Shown in pieces: positions 1-10,270 of a DNA stretch of 64,000 nucleotides. This DNA is from an uncultured Paracoccaceae bacterium (GTDB lineage: Bacteria > Pseudomonadota > Alphaproteobacteria > Rhodobacterales > Rhodobacteraceae), in NCBI GenBank assembly GCA_947489445.1, contig CANLDN010000008.1:78614-142613 (forward strand), read 5' to 3'. The translations under genes and the position numbers were made by a program. Positions within the stretch are counted from its first letter, which is position 1. Every line of letters starts with the position of its first letter. The notes under the pieces were generated by a model. The model was not told the DNA's origin. It made no database searches and saw only the letters and a program-made list of their open reading frames with translations.

Positions 1-2
1 GT

Positions 3-914
3 CGTGTGATGCTGACCGGACCCGCGGGCGCCGGTAAAGAAGTTGCCGCCCGTTATATTCATACCAACTCAAATCGGGCATCATCGCCATTCGTGACGGT
101 GAACTCGGCCTCGATTGCGCCGGAACGTATGGAAGAGGTGTTGTTCGGTCGCGAAGACAGCGGCCGTGGTATTGAACCGGGCCTGTTGGAAGAAGCCAAT
201 GGCGGGGTCATTTACTTTGATGAAGTGGCCGATATGCCTATTGGCACGCAATCAAAGATCTTACGGGTGCTTGTTGATCAACGGTTTCAGCGGGTCGGTG
301 GTACCGACAAGGTGCAGGTCGATCTAAGGGTGATTTCGAGCACAAATCGCGATCTGCCTGCGGCGATTGAGGCGGGCACGTTCCGTGAAGAACTTTATCA
401 CAGGTTGAATGTTGTTCCCATTCCAGTTCCGTCGCTGGAAGAACGCCGCGAGGATATCCCGTTGTTGGCGGAACACTTCATTGAAGTCTTCAACAAGGCG
501 CAGGGCTTGCCCTTGCGCAATCTGGCTGATGATGCCCGCGCGTTATTGCAGACAATGCTATGGCCGGGGAATGTACGTCAGCTCAAGAACGTTGTGGAAC
601 GTGTTCTGATCCTTGGTGAAAACACTGGCGATATCAGCGCAAAGGAACTGCCCGCCTCGGACGAAGCAAGTGGCGAAGAAGGACGCATTGTTCTGGCCGG
701 TGGGCTCGCTACTCTGCCTCTTCGCGAGGCGCGAGAGCTTTTTGAGCGGGAATATCTACTGACCCAGATCAACCGGTTTGGGGGCAATATCAGCCGCACC
801 GCGTCTTTTGTCGGCATGGAACGCTCTGCCTTGCACCGTAAGCTGAAATCGCTGGGCGTGGTCACGACCAACAAGGCGGGCGGTCGTGTCGCCTATGTTG
901 AAGGCGACGCATAA
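3..914 (+). CDS. ntrX: NtrX, sigma-54-dependent response regulator (5' partial)
   Basis: This is the C-terminal part of a nitrogen-regulation response regulator of the NtrC class; its receiver domain lies before base 1. Visible are the AAA+ sigma-54 activator domain, with Walker A (TGPAGAGKE, immediately at the edge), the Walker B region (GGVIYFDEVADMP) and the R-finger stretch (FREELYHRLNVVPI), then a Fis-type helix-turn-helix near the C-terminus (NISRTASFVGMERSALHRKL). About 303 codons remain. The sigma-54 contact loop normally written GAFTGA is not intact: where it is expected the sequence reads FGREDSGRGIEPG. A degenerate loop is known in NtrX proteins of this family. The stop overlaps the trkA start (TAATG), which implies coupling. 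The ntrX-trkA-trkH-hfq-hflX order is typical of Rhodobacteraceae. Confidence 0.93.
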   Translation, partial: RVMLTGPAGAGKEVAARYIHTNSNRASSPFVTVNSASIAPERMEEVLFGREDSGRGIEPGLLEEANGGVIYFDEVADMPIGTQSKILRVLVDQRFQRVGGTDKVQVDLRVISSTNRDLPAAIEAGTFREELYHRLNVVPIPVPSLEERREDIPLLAEHFIEVFNKAQGLPLRNLADDARALLQTMLWPGNVRQLKNVVERVLILGENTGDISAKELPASDEASGEEGRIVLAGGLATLPLREARELFEREYLLTQINRFGGNISRTASFVGMERSALHRKLKSLGVVTTNKAGGRVAYVEGDA

Positions 915-2290
915 TGAAAGTCATCATTTGTGGCGCGGGGCAAGTTGGCTGGCAGATCGCCCGCCATTTGTCGGGCGAAAACAACGATGTCACGGTCGTT
1001 GATAACAACCCCGAACTGGTGCGCCGCGCCACTGATACGCTGGATGTTCAGGGGATCGCAGGTTTTGCCAGTTACCCCGATATTCTGGACCGGGCAGGTG
1101 CACGTGATGCCGATATGATCATTGCGGCCACGCATTCGGACGAGGTGAATATGGTCACCTGTCAGGTGGCGCATTCGGTTTTCGCCATCCAGCGCAAGAT
1201 CGCGCGATTACGGGCACAAAGCTATCTGGATGCGATTTATTCGGACCTTTATCGCCGGGATCACCTGCCGATTGATGTGGTGATTTCGCCGGAAAAAGAA
1301 GTGGCAGAAGCCGCATTGCAGCGTCTGGCGGCACCGGCAGCGTTTGATACAGAAAGCTTTTTGGAAGGGCGCGCGCAACTTTTGGGCATCACGATTGATG
1401 AAGACTGCCCGGTTATCAATACTCCGCTGCGGCAATTGACCGACCTCTTTTCGACCTTGCGCGCCATTGTCGTGGGCATCCGCCGCGATGGTGTGCTGTT
1501 TGTACCATCAGCCGGTGATCAGATTTTTGCAGGCGATGATTGTTACCTTTTCACCGATACAGAAGATTTGACTCGCACCTTGGAGATATTCGGAAAAACG
1601 CAATCAAAACAGGAACGTATTGTTATTATTGGCGGCGGGAATGTTGGCCTTGGCGTGGCTCAGGCATTGGAGGCACGGACCGAACGGGTGCGTGTGAAAA
1701 TTGTTGAAAAGCGCCGTGAATGCGCCGAACGCGCAGCTGATGCGCTGGACCGCACGATTGTGTTGCATGGCGACGGGTTGGACAGCGCGCTGCTGGATGA
1801 GGCGAATATCGCGACGGCTGATGCTGTGCTGGCTGTCACGGATGATGACAAGACCAATTTGCTGGCCTCTGTACGGGCCAAGGAAATGGGATGTCCAATG
1901 GCGATTTGTCTGATCAATGATCCGACGCTGGTTCCATTGATGGGGCCGCTTGATATTGACGCATATATCAACCCGCGTGCAACGACGGTCAGTTCGATCC
2001 TGCGGCATATCCGTCATGGTCGGGTGCGTGGTGTTTATTCTATCGGTGACGCCGAGGCTGAGGTGATCGAGGCGCAGGTGCTTGGGACGTCGCCGATTGC
2101 GGGGCAGAAGATCAAAGAGGTATCTTTTCCCGAAGGCACATTGATCGGTGGGGTGATGAAGCAGGGTAAGCTGATGAAACCAACCGGTGAGATGCGGATT
2201 GATGAAGGCGATGTGATTGCCATTTTCGCGATGGCTGATGACGTGCCCGAGGTCGAGCGGCTCTTGCAGGTTTCGATCGACTTTTTCTGA
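914..2290 (+). CDS. trkA: Trk potassium uptake regulatory subunit TrkA
   Basis: Peripheral NAD-binding subunit that gates the TrkH potassium channel on the cytoplasmic face. The 458-residue protein shows two tandem RCK units, each with a Rossmann fingerprint: ICGAGQVGWQIARHL at the N-terminus and IIGGGNVGLGVAQALE near residue 236. Each is followed by a TrkA-C type domain. The length matches full two-RCK TrkA proteins. Its start overlaps the ntrX stop and its stop overlaps the trkH start by one base (TGATG), so trkA and trkH are probably translated as a coupled pair. Confidence 0.96.
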   Translation: MKVIICGAGQVGWQIARHLSGENNDVTVVDNNPELVRRATDTLDVQGIAGFASYPDILDRAGARDADMIIAATHSDEVNMVTCQVAHSVFAIQRKIARLRAQSYLDAIYSDLYRRDHLPIDVVISPEKEVAEAALQRLAAPAAFDTESFLEGRAQLLGITIDEDCPVINTPLRQLTDLFSTLRAIVVGIRRDGVLFVPSAGDQIFAGDDCYLFTDTEDLTRTLEIFGKTQSKQERIVIIGGGNVGLGVAQALEARTERVRVKIVEKRRECAERAADALDRTIVLHGDGLDSALLDEANIATADAVLAVTDDDKTNLLASVRAKEMGCPMAICLINDPTLVPLMGPLDIDAYINPRATTVSSILRHIRHGRVRGVYSIGDAEAEVIEAQVLGTSPIAGQKIKEVSFPEGTLIGGVMKQGKLMKPTGEMRIDEGDVIAIFAMADDVPEVERLLQVSIDFF

Positions 2291-3810
2291 TGAATTGGAT
2301 CACGCGCCTGCCGTTTTTTGTGGTGTTGATGGGCTTGGGTGCGATCGCGATGATCGTTCCTGCAGCGCATGCAGTGGTTATGGAAGACTTCACCACGATG
2401 CGGGTGTTCTTTTACGGGTTCATTCTGTTTTCAACGCTGACATTGTTGATTGGCCTAGCGACTGCTGGCTACGCACCGCAAAGCGTGGCGCGCAGTCAAC
2501 TACTGGCGCTTTTGGCGGCGTTCACCTTGCTGCCGCTTATGTTTGCAGTGCCGTTTTACGAAGCAGTCGGAAACACAACGTACATGAATGCGTGGTTTGA
2601 GATGGTGTCGAGTTTCACCACGACCGGTGCCACGGTGTATGACACCGCTGGCCGTTTGACCCCCTCACTTCACCTTTGGCGCGCGCTGGTGGGTTGGTTG
2701 GGTGGTTTGCTTGTCTGGGTGACCGCGGTATCGATTTTTGCACCGATGAACCTTGGCGGGTTCGAGGTGCGGGCGACAGCAAGTGTTGGCAAAGGGCCGG
2801 TGAAGTCGTTCACGCAGATCGCCAAGATTGCCGATCCCTCCGAACGTCTCGTCCGCTATACCTTGTCATTGACCCCGATCTACATTGGGCTGACGTTTTT
2901 GTTGTGGATTGGGCTCGTGATCGCGGGAGAGTTTCCCTATATCGCCCTGTGTCACGCAATGTCGACATTATCGACATCAGGCATTTCACCAATTGGCGGG
3001 CTGTACTTCGCGGCCTCCCGTTTCTGGGGGGAGGTGATGATTTTTTGCTTTTTTGTTTTCGCACTGTCGCGCTTGACCTTCAGTCGTGGACTGATCGGCG
3101 AGGGCAATAGCGGGCTGCGCCGTGATCCGGAATTCTTGACGGCCTTGTTTCTGATTGTTTCTGTAACCGGCCTGTTGTTTCTAAGGCATTTCATTGGCGC
3201 AACCGAAAGCGAGGAGGCGTCACAACTGATTGATGTTGGTGCAGCCCTTTGGGGCGCGCTTTTTACGGTCACGTCTTTTCTGACCACGACAGGCTTTGAA
3301 TCGCATTACTGGGATGGTGCGACGGATTGGTCGGGGTTGCAGACGCCCGGGCTATTTCTGATTGGGCTGGCGTTGATTGGCGGCGGTGTTGCGACCACGG
3401 CGGGTGGTGTGAAGCTGTTGCGCATCTATGCGCTTTATCGCCACGGTGAACGGGAACAGGAACGGCTTTTGCATCCATCATCCATTGGCGGCGGTGGTCG
3501 TGAGGCGCGGCGTATTCGCAAGCAGGGTGCCTATATATCGTGGATATTCTTCATGCTATTTGCGCTGAGTATCGCAGCCGTCATGCTGATGCTGTCCCTG
3601 ACAGGTGTCCAATTTGAAACATCAATGGTGCTGGCGGTTTCGGCCTTATCCACAACGGGGCCACTGGCGGCCGTCGCGGCTGAGACACCGATCGCCTATT
3701 CAGGTATTCCGGACGCGGCCAAAGCTGTTCTGGCGCTCGCGATGGTGCTGGGACGTCTAGAAACACTAGCTATTATCGCGCTTTTCAATCCTGAAATCTG
3801 GCAACGCTAA
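2290..3810 (+). CDS. trkH: Trk potassium uptake transmembrane subunit TrkH
   Basis: Potassium-translocating subunit of the Trk system, 506 residues and highly hydrophobic. It shows the repeated pore-loop selectivity segments of the TrkH/KtrB superfamily: [13 protein letters not shown] near residue 107, [13 protein letters not shown] in the second repeat, [16 protein letters not shown] in the third and [11 protein letters not shown] in the fourth. The ATG overlaps the trkA stop. It acts in the inner membrane with TrkA as gating ring. The next gene, hfq, lies 113 bases downstream after a short gap holding no clear terminator. Confidence 0.96.
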   Translation: MNWITRLPFFVVLMGLGAIAMIVPAAHAVVMEDFTTMRVFFYGFILFSTLTLLIGLATAGYAPQSVARSQLLALLAAFTLLPLMFAVPFYEAVGNTTYMNAWFEMVSSFTTTGATVYDTAGRLTPSLHLWRALVGWLGGLLVWVTAVSIFAPMNLGGFEVRATASVGKGPVKSFTQIAKIADPSERLVRYTLSLTPIYIGLTFLLWIGLVIAGEFPYIALCHAMSTLSTSGISPIGGLYFAASRFWGEVMIFCFFVFALSRLTFSRGLIGEGNSGLRRDPEFLTALFLIVSVTGLLFLRHFIGATESEEASQLIDVGAALWGALFTVTSFLTTTGFESHYWDGATDWSGLQTPGLFLIGLALIGGGVATTAGGVKLLRIYALYRHGEREQERLLHPSSIGGGGREARRIRKQGAYISWIFFMLFALSIAAVMLMLSLTGVQFETSMVLAVSALSTTGPLAAVAAETPIAYSGIPDAAKAVLALAMVLGRLETLAIIALFNPEIWQR

Positions 3811-3923
3811 GCCACGGGAAAGCGTTACTTTTTGGGGTGGAAAGTCGTGCAAGGCCGCGACATACTGGTATCAGAACGAGGGGGGCCCGTGCGCGGCCGC
3901 AAGAACAAAAAAAGGGGTTCGCC

Positions 3924-4157
3924 ATGGCTGCCGACAAGGCCAATCTGCAAGATGCATTTCTAAATCACGTTCGCAAGACGAAGGTGCCCGTGACGATTTT
4001 TCTGGTGAACGGTGTGAAGTTGCAGGGTGTTATTACCTGGTTTGACAGCTTTTGCGTGCTTTTGCGCCGCGATGGGCAATCTCAGCTTGTGTATAAAAGC
4101 GCGATTTCGACCATCATGCCAGCGCAACCCATCAGCCTTTATGAAGGTGAAGAGTAG
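3924..4157 (+). CDS. hfq: RNA chaperone Hfq
   Basis: Hexameric Sm-like RNA chaperone that pairs small RNAs with mRNAs. The 77-residue product contains the Sm1 strand region ([20 protein letters not shown]) and the Sm2 signature [10 protein letters not shown]. The ATG at 3924 is preferred over an in-frame upstream start at 3837 because it follows a purine-rich ribosome-binding site (AAAGGGG) and starts the conserved N-terminus ([12 protein letters not shown]). hflX follows after two bases, the usual hfq-hflX arrangement. Confidence 0.97.
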   Translation: MAADKANLQDAFLNHVRKTKVPVTIFLVNGVKLQGVITWFDSFCVLLRRDGQSQLVYKSAISTIMPAQPISLYEGEE

Positions 4158-4159
4158 CG

Positions 4160-5434
4160 TTGCTTGAACATGACAGGCCCATTACCCGGGCCTGGGTGCT
4201 GCACCCAGATCTGAAGACAGATCAGCATCGCCGTGCCGCTGAACCCAAACTGCAAGAGGCCGTTGCATTGGCCGCGGCTTTACCCGATCTCGAGGTGATC
4301 GGTTCTGATGTGGTGCGTTTGCCTCGTCTGCATCCCGGTATGCTGTTCGGCAAAGGCAAGATAGAAGAGATCAAAACAGTATTGAAGCAGGCCGAGATTG
4401 AGTTGGTGCTGATCGACGGTCCTGTCAGCCCGGTGCAGCAGCGCAATCTGGAAAAGGCCTGGGGCGTCAAGCTGCTTGATCGCACCGGTTTGATCCTTGA
4501 AATCTTCAGTGACCGCGCCCGCACATCGGAAGGCGTGTTGCAGGTCGAAATGGCAGCCCTGTCATATCAACGGACCCGTTTGGTGCGCGCCTGGACCCAC
4601 TTGGAACGTCAGCGTGGCGGATTGGGGTTTGTTGGTGGTCCCGGTGAAACCCAGATTGAGGCCGACCGTCGCGCCATTGATGAGCAGTTGGGGCGCCTGC
4701 GCAGGCAACTGGCCAAGGTGGTCAAAACACGTGTCTTGCACCGGGCGTCGCGGGCCAAGGTGCCGTTCCCGATTGTCGCATTGGTTGGGTACACCAACGC
4801 GGGCAAATCGACCTTATTCAATCGCCTGACCGGCGCAGATGTCTTTGCCAAGGACATGCTGTTTGCCACCCTCGACCCTACAATGCGCAAGATCACATTG
4901 CCCACCGGGGACGAGGTGATCATGTCGGATACGGTTGGTTTCATCAGTGATTTGCCGACCGAACTGGTGGCTGCGTTCCGGGCCACGCTGGAGGAGGTGT
5001 TGGAGGCTGATTTGATCGTGCACGTCCGCGACATCAGCCATGCCCAAACCGAAGAACAGGCCGCAGATGTGACCGCGATCCTGCAAAGTCTGGGCGTGGC
5101 TGAGGGCGCGCCATTGATCGAGGTTTGGAACAAGGTTGATTTGCTGGATGATGCGGATCGTGACGCGACATTGACATTGGCCGCCCGGACGGAGGACGTC
5201 TTTGCCGTATCCGCACTGACAGGCGAAGGGATGGATGCTTTGCTGGCGGCGGTGCCAGAAAAGCTCAAGGATCCGCGCAGTGAAGAGGTTGTTTCACTGC
5301 GCTTTGCAGACGGCCGCAAGCGGGCGTGGTTATTTGATGCGGGCGTCGTGACTGCGGACGTGCAGACGGATGATGGGCATGAAATGACGGTGTTCTGGAC
5401 GGCGCTGCAAAAGGAACGCTTTGCACGGCTTTGA
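4160..5434 (+). CDS. hflX: GTPase HflX
   Basis: Ribosome-associated GTPase implicated in rescuing or splitting stalled ribosomes under stress. The 424-residue protein has the HflX N-terminal domain, the glycine-rich segment ERQRGGLGFVGGPGETQIE before the G domain, P-loop GYTNAGKST, switch II DTVGFI, and NKVD for guanine specificity. The frame opens with a TTG codon at 4160, two bases after hfq, and no better ATG is seen before the conserved region, so the TTG start is accepted with moderate confidence. It ends three bases from the convergent acylase gene. Confidence 0.95.
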   Translation: MLEHDRPITRAWVLHPDLKTDQHRRAAEPKLQEAVALAAALPDLEVIGSDVVRLPRLHPGMLFGKGKIEEIKTVLKQAEIELVLIDGPVSPVQQRNLEKAWGVKLLDRTGLILEIFSDRARTSEGVLQVEMAALSYQRTRLVRAWTHLERQRGGLGFVGGPGETQIEADRRAIDEQLGRLRRQLAKVVKTRVLHRASRAKVPFPIVALVGYTNAGKSTLFNRLTGADVFAKDMLFATLDPTMRKITLPTGDEVIMSDTVGFISDLPTELVAAFRATLEEVLEADLIVHVRDISHAQTEEQAADVTAILQSLGVAEGAPLIEVWNKVDLLDDADRDATLTLAARTEDVFAVSALTGEGMDALLAAVPEKLKDPRSEEVVSLRFADGRKRAWLFDAGVVTADVQTDDGHEMTVFWTALQKERFARL

Positions 5435-5437
5435 CCT

Positions 5438-7903
5438 TTAGTCCGCTGCGGGTGTTAGCGTTGTGACCCCCACTGCCGCGGCGCGCGCCAGATCGGGGTC
5501 CAGCGACATCGGGATGTATTCACCACGCCGCCAAAGTTCCCCCAGATTGTCATAGTAGCGTGACAACGGGTGGCCCGATTGCCCGGTCGCGGTGACGAAA
5601 ACGGAGCTGTCAGGATCGGCGAAATCATAGACGCCCCGATAGCCAGCGGCGTGTACGTTCTGGAACGGGGTTGCGCCCGTGCCGGATGTCTTGCCACGTT
5701 GCAGCGTATGATCGCCACCACTGGTCGATTGCCGGATGTTCACCACCCAATTGAGCAAGGGGGTGCTGCCCAAAACCGGATGATCATGTGTGGCCTGATG
5801 GGCATCGCCCCAACGTACGGCGGCGATGTCCTCACCATGGTTTTCGTTGATCCACAAGATCGCAGCGTCCAGCGATTGCCGGGCAATGTCCGTGCATGTC
5901 TCAACCGGGGCGGATTGGATGACATCGCACCAGACGGCAGCCCCATCCACATCTCGGAAAACCCGTTCGATGAAAAGCGGATTGGCATGGGTGAATTCCG
6001 GGGCGAGTGGCCCCAATTCATCGCGGATCAGACGTTCGTGGAACATGCGCACCCAGACCGCATAGATCAGGGGTTCGGGCAGGTGCTCGTTCATCTCACC
6101 ATTCCAAGCCGACAGCAGATCAAGGGCAACTTGGCGTTTGCGTTCGGATGTCCCAGCGGGGGCTGCATCGCCTGTGTGCCAAAGATCAGCACCCATCAGC
6201 GTCAGCAGCGCGCGCGCCGTGAAGCTGACCGTGTCGAGCTGTGCCTCGATGAAGCTGTCGCGCGTATGCACGCCGCGCGCCTGCATCAGACGCCGCCAGC
6301 GGTTGATCCGCTGGGTATCGCCCCAATGGTGCGAGACATGTAACGGAAAGGGGCGGTCGATGGTTTTGTTGTTTGTATTGCCGATAATGCCGCCAACTGG
6401 GTTCACGAATTCGGGGTTTTCGCTGTAGGGAAAACGGCCTTGCCAGCGGTTTTCTTGCAGATAACCGAAGGATGGATAGCGTCCTTGGCTTTGGTGGCGG
6501 GGGTCACGGGCGGGCAGTGCACCGACGGTTTTCATCGCCACGCGGTTACGGTCCGCAAGTGTCATGTTCTGAGCGGGTGCGATGTAGTTTTCACCGGCGG
6601 CAATGGCCGCATTCACTGTGCGCGCCTGCATGATCGCCATGGCAGCCGACATGGAAGGATCGCGGTCGGACAGCGCGCTCCATGCGATGGCGGCGACATG
6701 GCCGGGTGGGGTAATGGTGCCAAGATCGAACTGGTCTCTTGGCATAACGGGGCCATTTGCCGTCCAGCGCAGCCGCAGGGTAACAGCGGGCGCGTCTTTG
6801 ACGGTGATGATGCTGTCGCGCTTGCGAAACGGCACCCAGCCATCGGGGCTGCGATATTCATCTGGATTATCGGGGTTTATCTCTTCAATGGCGATATCCT
6901 GATCATCGACATAGGCGGTTGTGACACCCCAGCCCAGATCGGCGCTACGCCCGCTGAGGATAACAGGCATACCGGGAATCGTGCCCCCAATAACGCCACC
7001 GGATGAGAGTTCGAGCCGGGCCAGATACCAGACCGTGGGTGCTGTCAGCCCCAGATGTGGATCGTTGGCCAGAAGGGTCGCCCCGGTCGCCGACCGTGCG
7101 GCATTCGCGGCCCATGCGTTGGATGCACCGGCCAATTCGGGCGGTTTGATGGGCGATAGCGGATCATAGGGCAGCCGCATGTTTGCTGTATAGCTGGGCA
7201 CGCCGGGCACGAGGCTGGCGTATTCGGGGAGGGCTGCGATACCATCAGTTGGATCATCGGGCATGATGTCGTGCAGGCGATCATTGTCGATGATCAATGA
7301 CGTGCGTGCACGCAGGACCTCATTTTCCAGATGGGATGACAATTGCAGCGCCATCAGTTTCAAAATCGCCAGTGAGTCAGCGGGTTGCCATGGGGCGATC
7401 GGATGGTTGAACAACCACATTTCTGGCGCACCGCGTCCGCGTGCACCCGCGTTCACCTCGGCCAACCACGCATTCACACCGGAGGAATACGCCGTCAGGG
7501 CCGTTTTTGTCTGATCATCCTGTGCGGCCACTGATGAAACAGATAGCGTGTAGATGTCGAAACGGCGCAGCACCTCATCAATACCAAGCGTGCGCTCTCC
7601 GAACAATTCAGACAGGCGTCCCTGTGCGGTGCGCCGCAGCATGGTCATTTGCCACAGGCGGTCCTGCGCATGGGCATAGCCGAGGGCAAAGTAAACATCT
7701 GCATCTGTTTCGCCAAATATATGGGGTACATTTGCGTTATCGCGCACGATTTCCACTGGGGCGCTGATCCCTTCAACCGTGCTTTGGGCGTTGTAATCGG
7801 GCAGGGACCGCGAGGCGAAGTAATAAGCGAGCACCAATGCGGCGACCGTCAAAAAGATAAGCGCGGATGCCAGCCTGACCAGCCAGCGAAATATCAGTGC
7901 CAT
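5438..7903 (-). CDS. penicillin acylase family protein (Ntn hydrolase)
   Basis: Secreted or membrane-anchored N-terminal-nucleophile amidohydrolase of the penicillin G acylase / acyl-homoserine-lactone acylase family, 821 residues. An N-terminal hydrophobic segment (residues about 9-30) is a signal or anchor. The alpha chain, spacer and beta chain follow. Autocleavage is expected before Ser261 in the motif GASNAWA, the family's catalytic serine, followed by the conserved LANDPHLGL. Substrate cannot be deduced: penicillins, acyl-homoserine lactones and other N-acyl amides are all known for the family. It is convergent with hflX and upstream of nothing obviously related. Confidence 0.9.
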   Translation of the reverse strand: MALIFRWLVRLASALIFLTVAALVLAYYFASRSLPDYNAQSTVEGISAPVEIVRDNANVPHIFGETDADVYFALGYAHAQDRLWQMTMLRRTAQGRLSELFGERTLGIDEVLRRFDIYTLSVSSVAAQDDQTKTALTAYSSGVNAWLAEVNAGARGRGAPEMWLFNHPIAPWQPADSLAILKLMALQLSSHLENEVLRARTSLIIDNDRLHDIMPDDPTDGIAALPEYASLVPGVPSYTANMRLPYDPLSPIKPPELAGASNAWAANAARSATGATLLANDPHLGLTAPTVWYLARLELSSGGVIGGTIPGMPVILSGRSADLGWGVTTAYVDDQDIAIEEINPDNPDEYRSPDGWVPFRKRDSIITVKDAPAVTLRLRWTANGPVMPRDQFDLGTITPPGHVAAIAWSALSDRDPSMSAAMAIMQARTVNAAIAAGENYIAPAQNMTLADRNRVAMKTVGALPARDPRHQSQGRYPSFGYLQENRWQGRFPYSENPEFVNPVGGIIGNTNNKTIDRPFPLHVSHHWGDTQRINRWRRLMQARGVHTRDSFIEAQLDTVSFTARALLTLMGADLWHTGDAAPAGTSERKRQVALDLLSAWNGEMNEHLPEPLIYAVWVRMFHERLIRDELGPLAPEFTHANPLFIERVFRDVDGAAVWCDVIQSAPVETCTDIARQSLDAAILWINENHGEDIAAVRWGDAHQATHDHPVLGSTPLLNWVVNIRQSTSGGDHTLQRGKTSGTGATPFQNVHAAGYRGVYDFADPDSSVFVTATGQSGHPLSRYYDNLGELWRRGEYIPMSLDPDLARAAAVGVTTLTPAAD

Positions 7904-7960
7904 GAAACCCTCGGGTCTTTACGTTTACCCCGTTTTACCAAGGCGGCGGTTGGGAACAAG

Positions 7961-9262
7961 CTAACGTTCTGGGATCAGGCCGCGCGGGCTGAACCGCAGG
8001 ACCAGCAGCAGGATGACACCCATCGTCAAAAGTCGCATATGTGCGGCACTTTCGATCAGTTGCCCCCGCAGTGGACTGGCTTCATCAAGGCCGCTGGCAA
8101 GGATATTCATCAGCCACAGGCCGAGCGGTTCCACCTGTACCCACAAGAACCAGATCAGCATGCCACCCAGAACCGCTCCAAAGTTGTTACCCGACCCACC
8201 GACAATCACCATGACCCAGACAAGGAAGGTAAAACGCAGCGGCTGATAGGTGCCCGGCGTCAATTGCCCATCAAGCGTGGTCATCATCGCGCCCGCGATC
8301 CCGCAGATCGCAGAGCCAAGGATGAAGATTTGCAGATGCCGGGCGGTGACGTCCTTGCCCATCGCTTCAGCCGCAACCTCGTTATCGCGGATGGCGCGCA
8401 TCATGCGGCCCCACGGGCTATTGAGCGCCTTTTGTGCCAGCCAGAGCAGAACAAGCAGCACGACAGTAAACAACAGCGCATAGCCGATTTTCGTGTAAAG
8501 GGTCGATGCCGTCACCGGATCAAGGCCGAGGCTGATGGCCCGTTCAACAAAGCCGGGGTCTTGTTGTAGGTCAATTTCGTAAGGCACCGGGCGGGGCAGG
8601 CCGATCACGTTTTTCACACCGCGCCCCAGCCAGTCTTCGTTTTTCATGATCGCGATGATGATTTCTGCGATGCCCAATGTCGCAATGGCCAGATAATCTG
8701 ATCGCAGGCCAAGTGCCGTTTTCCCGATGATCCATGCGGCGCCAGCGGCCAGCAAGCCGCCAACGGGCCATGCGAGTAATACTGGCAAGCCAAGCCCGCC
8801 CAAATATCCACTGACGGCCGGGTTAACAGCCTCAACCGCAATGACACCTGCGTCAAAGACTGCACGATATACAAAAAACCCGATGATCAACACACCCAAC
8901 GTGATGAAGGTGCGCTTGCGGCCTTGAAAACGACGTTGGGCGAAAACGGCTGCGGTGATGGTTGCAGCCCCGGCGATAAGGCCCAGAATGATCTGAATAC
9001 CACCGGCCGACCACGCCTCTGTGACTGGTGGCATTGAGATAAGCACTGTCGCGAGACCGCCCAAGGCCACAAAGCCCATGACACCGATGTTAAATAGTCC
9101 GGCAAAGCCCCATTGCAGGTTTACGCCAAGCGCCATGATCGCCGAAATCAGCCCCATGTTCAGGATCAGCAGGGCAGAGTTCCAGCCTTGCATCACACCC
9201 GTTCCAATAATCAGAACAGCGACGAGAGCGAACAGAAGCGGGTTCTTAATGGCAGGGTTCAT
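7961..9262 (-). CDS. livM: branched-chain amino acid ABC transporter permease LivM
   Basis: Inner-membrane permease of a high-affinity branched-chain amino-acid (HAAT family) importer. It has 433 residues with many transmembrane helices and the conserved stretch DYLAIATLGIAEIIIAIMKNE. The C-terminal EAA-like loop region reads IRDNEVAAEAMGKDVTARHL. The protein is longer than E. coli LivM would suggest for the core alone, because of additional hydrophobic segments in the first 180 residues. The start overlaps the livH stop (ATGA), and it is the last gene of the liv operon. Confidence 0.93.
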   Translation of the reverse strand: MNPAIKNPLLFALVAVLIIGTGVMQGWNSALLILNMGLISAIMALGVNLQWGFAGLFNIGVMGFVALGGLATVLISMPPVTEAWSAGGIQIILGLIAGAATITAAVFAQRRFQGRKRTFITLGVLIIGFFVYRAVFDAGVIAVEAVNPAVSGYLGGLGLPVLLAWPVGGLLAAGAAWIIGKTALGLRSDYLAIATLGIAEIIIAIMKNEDWLGRGVKNVIGLPRPVPYEIDLQQDPGFVERAISLGLDPVTASTLYTKIGYALLFTVVLLVLLWLAQKALNSPWGRMMRAIRDNEVAAEAMGKDVTARHLQIFILGSAICGIAGAMMTTLDGQLTPGTYQPLRFTFLVWVMVIVGGSGNNFGAVLGGMLIWFLWVQVEPLGLWLMNILASGLDEASPLRGQLIESAAHMRLLTMGVILLLVLRFSPRGLIPER

Positions 9263-10269
9263 ACTGATTGCCCCTTGAACAGGCCGGTCGGTTTGAACAG
9301 CAGCACGATAATCAGGATGGCGAAGCTGACGGCGAATTTATAATCGGTGGACAAAAGCTGGACCAACCCGTCGGGTTCAAGGCTTTCAGGCATCAGATAG
9401 ACCAGCACCTTTTTCCAGGCATAAGTGATCGTGACTTCGCTAAACGCGATAACGAAGCCACCAGCGATGGCACCGAGCGGACTGCCAAGCCCGCCCACGA
9501 TCGCTGCGGCAAAGATCGGCAGAAGCAGCTGGAAATAAGTGAACGCCTTGAAAGACTTATCAAGGCCGTAAAGCACGCCCGCCGTTGTGGCCAGTGCTGC
9601 AACGATCATCCACGTGACCTTGACCACCCAGTCGGGGTTGATGCCAGAGAGCAGGGCGAGGTCTTCATTATCAGAGAACGCGCGCATGGATTTCCCGGTG
9701 CGTGTCTTGTTCAGGAACCAAAAGAGCAGGGCCATGACCACGAAGGCGACAACGACGGTGATGGCTTGGGTGGTTTTTATCGCCAGGCCTTCGTTCAGTC
9801 CGGTCATTTCCTTGAATTCGCGGGCTGTGATGAGGAAACGCTCTCCATCGGCAAAACGGATATCACGTACCCCGATGACAAAGCGCACCACACCGTTCAT
9901 GACAAACATCACACCCATTGAGACGATCACGAGTATGACCGGCGACGCCTTTTGATCGCGGTAGAATTGATAGACCAGCCAGTCGATGAACAGCACCAGC
10001 AGGCAGGTTGCCGCAATCCCGGCGGGTAGGGCGAGCAGGGCGGTGGGCAGGGGGCCAAAGGTGATCCCTGCGGCTAGCAAAAGGCCGGTGAATTTGATGG
10101 TCATGGCGGTGCCAAAGGCCATGGTGTCGCCATGGGCAAAGTTGGAAAAGCGCAGGATACCGTAGATCATCGTGACGCCAAGGGCACCAATGGCGAGTTG
10201 GGCACCATAGGCGAGGCCGGGGACGAAGACAAAGTTCGCGAAGGCGACGAGCGCGTTGAGGAAGTCCAT
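9259..10269 (-). CDS. livH: branched-chain amino acid ABC transporter permease LivH
   Basis: Second permease of the liv importer, 336 residues, partner of LivM. It contains the LivH-type N-terminal segment GALGVTMIYGILRFSNFAHG, the EAA-like loop MRAFSDNEDLALLSGINPD and the typical FAAAIVGGLGSPLGAIAGG near the C-terminus. The start lies one base after the stop of the small hypothetical gene at 10271, and the stop overlaps livM. The transported substrate is inferred from family and from the LivK-like binding protein in the same operon. Confidence 0.93.
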   Translation of the reverse strand: MDFLNALVAFANFVFVPGLAYGAQLAIGALGVTMIYGILRFSNFAHGDTMAFGTAMTIKFTGLLLAAGITFGPLPTALLALPAGIAATCLLVLFIDWLVYQFYRDQKASPVILVIVSMGVMFVMNGVVRFVIGVRDIRFADGERFLITAREFKEMTGLNEGLAIKTTQAITVVVAFVVMALLFWFLNKTRTGKSMRAFSDNEDLALLSGINPDWVVKVTWMIVAALATTAGVLYGLDKSFKAFTYFQLLLPIFAAAIVGGLGSPLGAIAGGFVIAFSEVTITYAWKKVLVYLMPESLEPDGLVQLLSTDYKFAVSFAILIIVLLFKPTGLFKGQSV

Positions 10270-10270
10270 C

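Noticed and set aside
4609..5319. Long antisense ORF opposite hflX (236 codons)
   Set aside because: It is the complement-frame shadow of a conserved GTPase; no ribosome-binding site and no recognisable protein.
7649..8569. 306-codon ORF opposite the acylase and livM
   Set aside because: It spans two conserved genes and the gap between them on the other strand; its composition (His, Gln, Arg rich) is typical of an antisense shadow.
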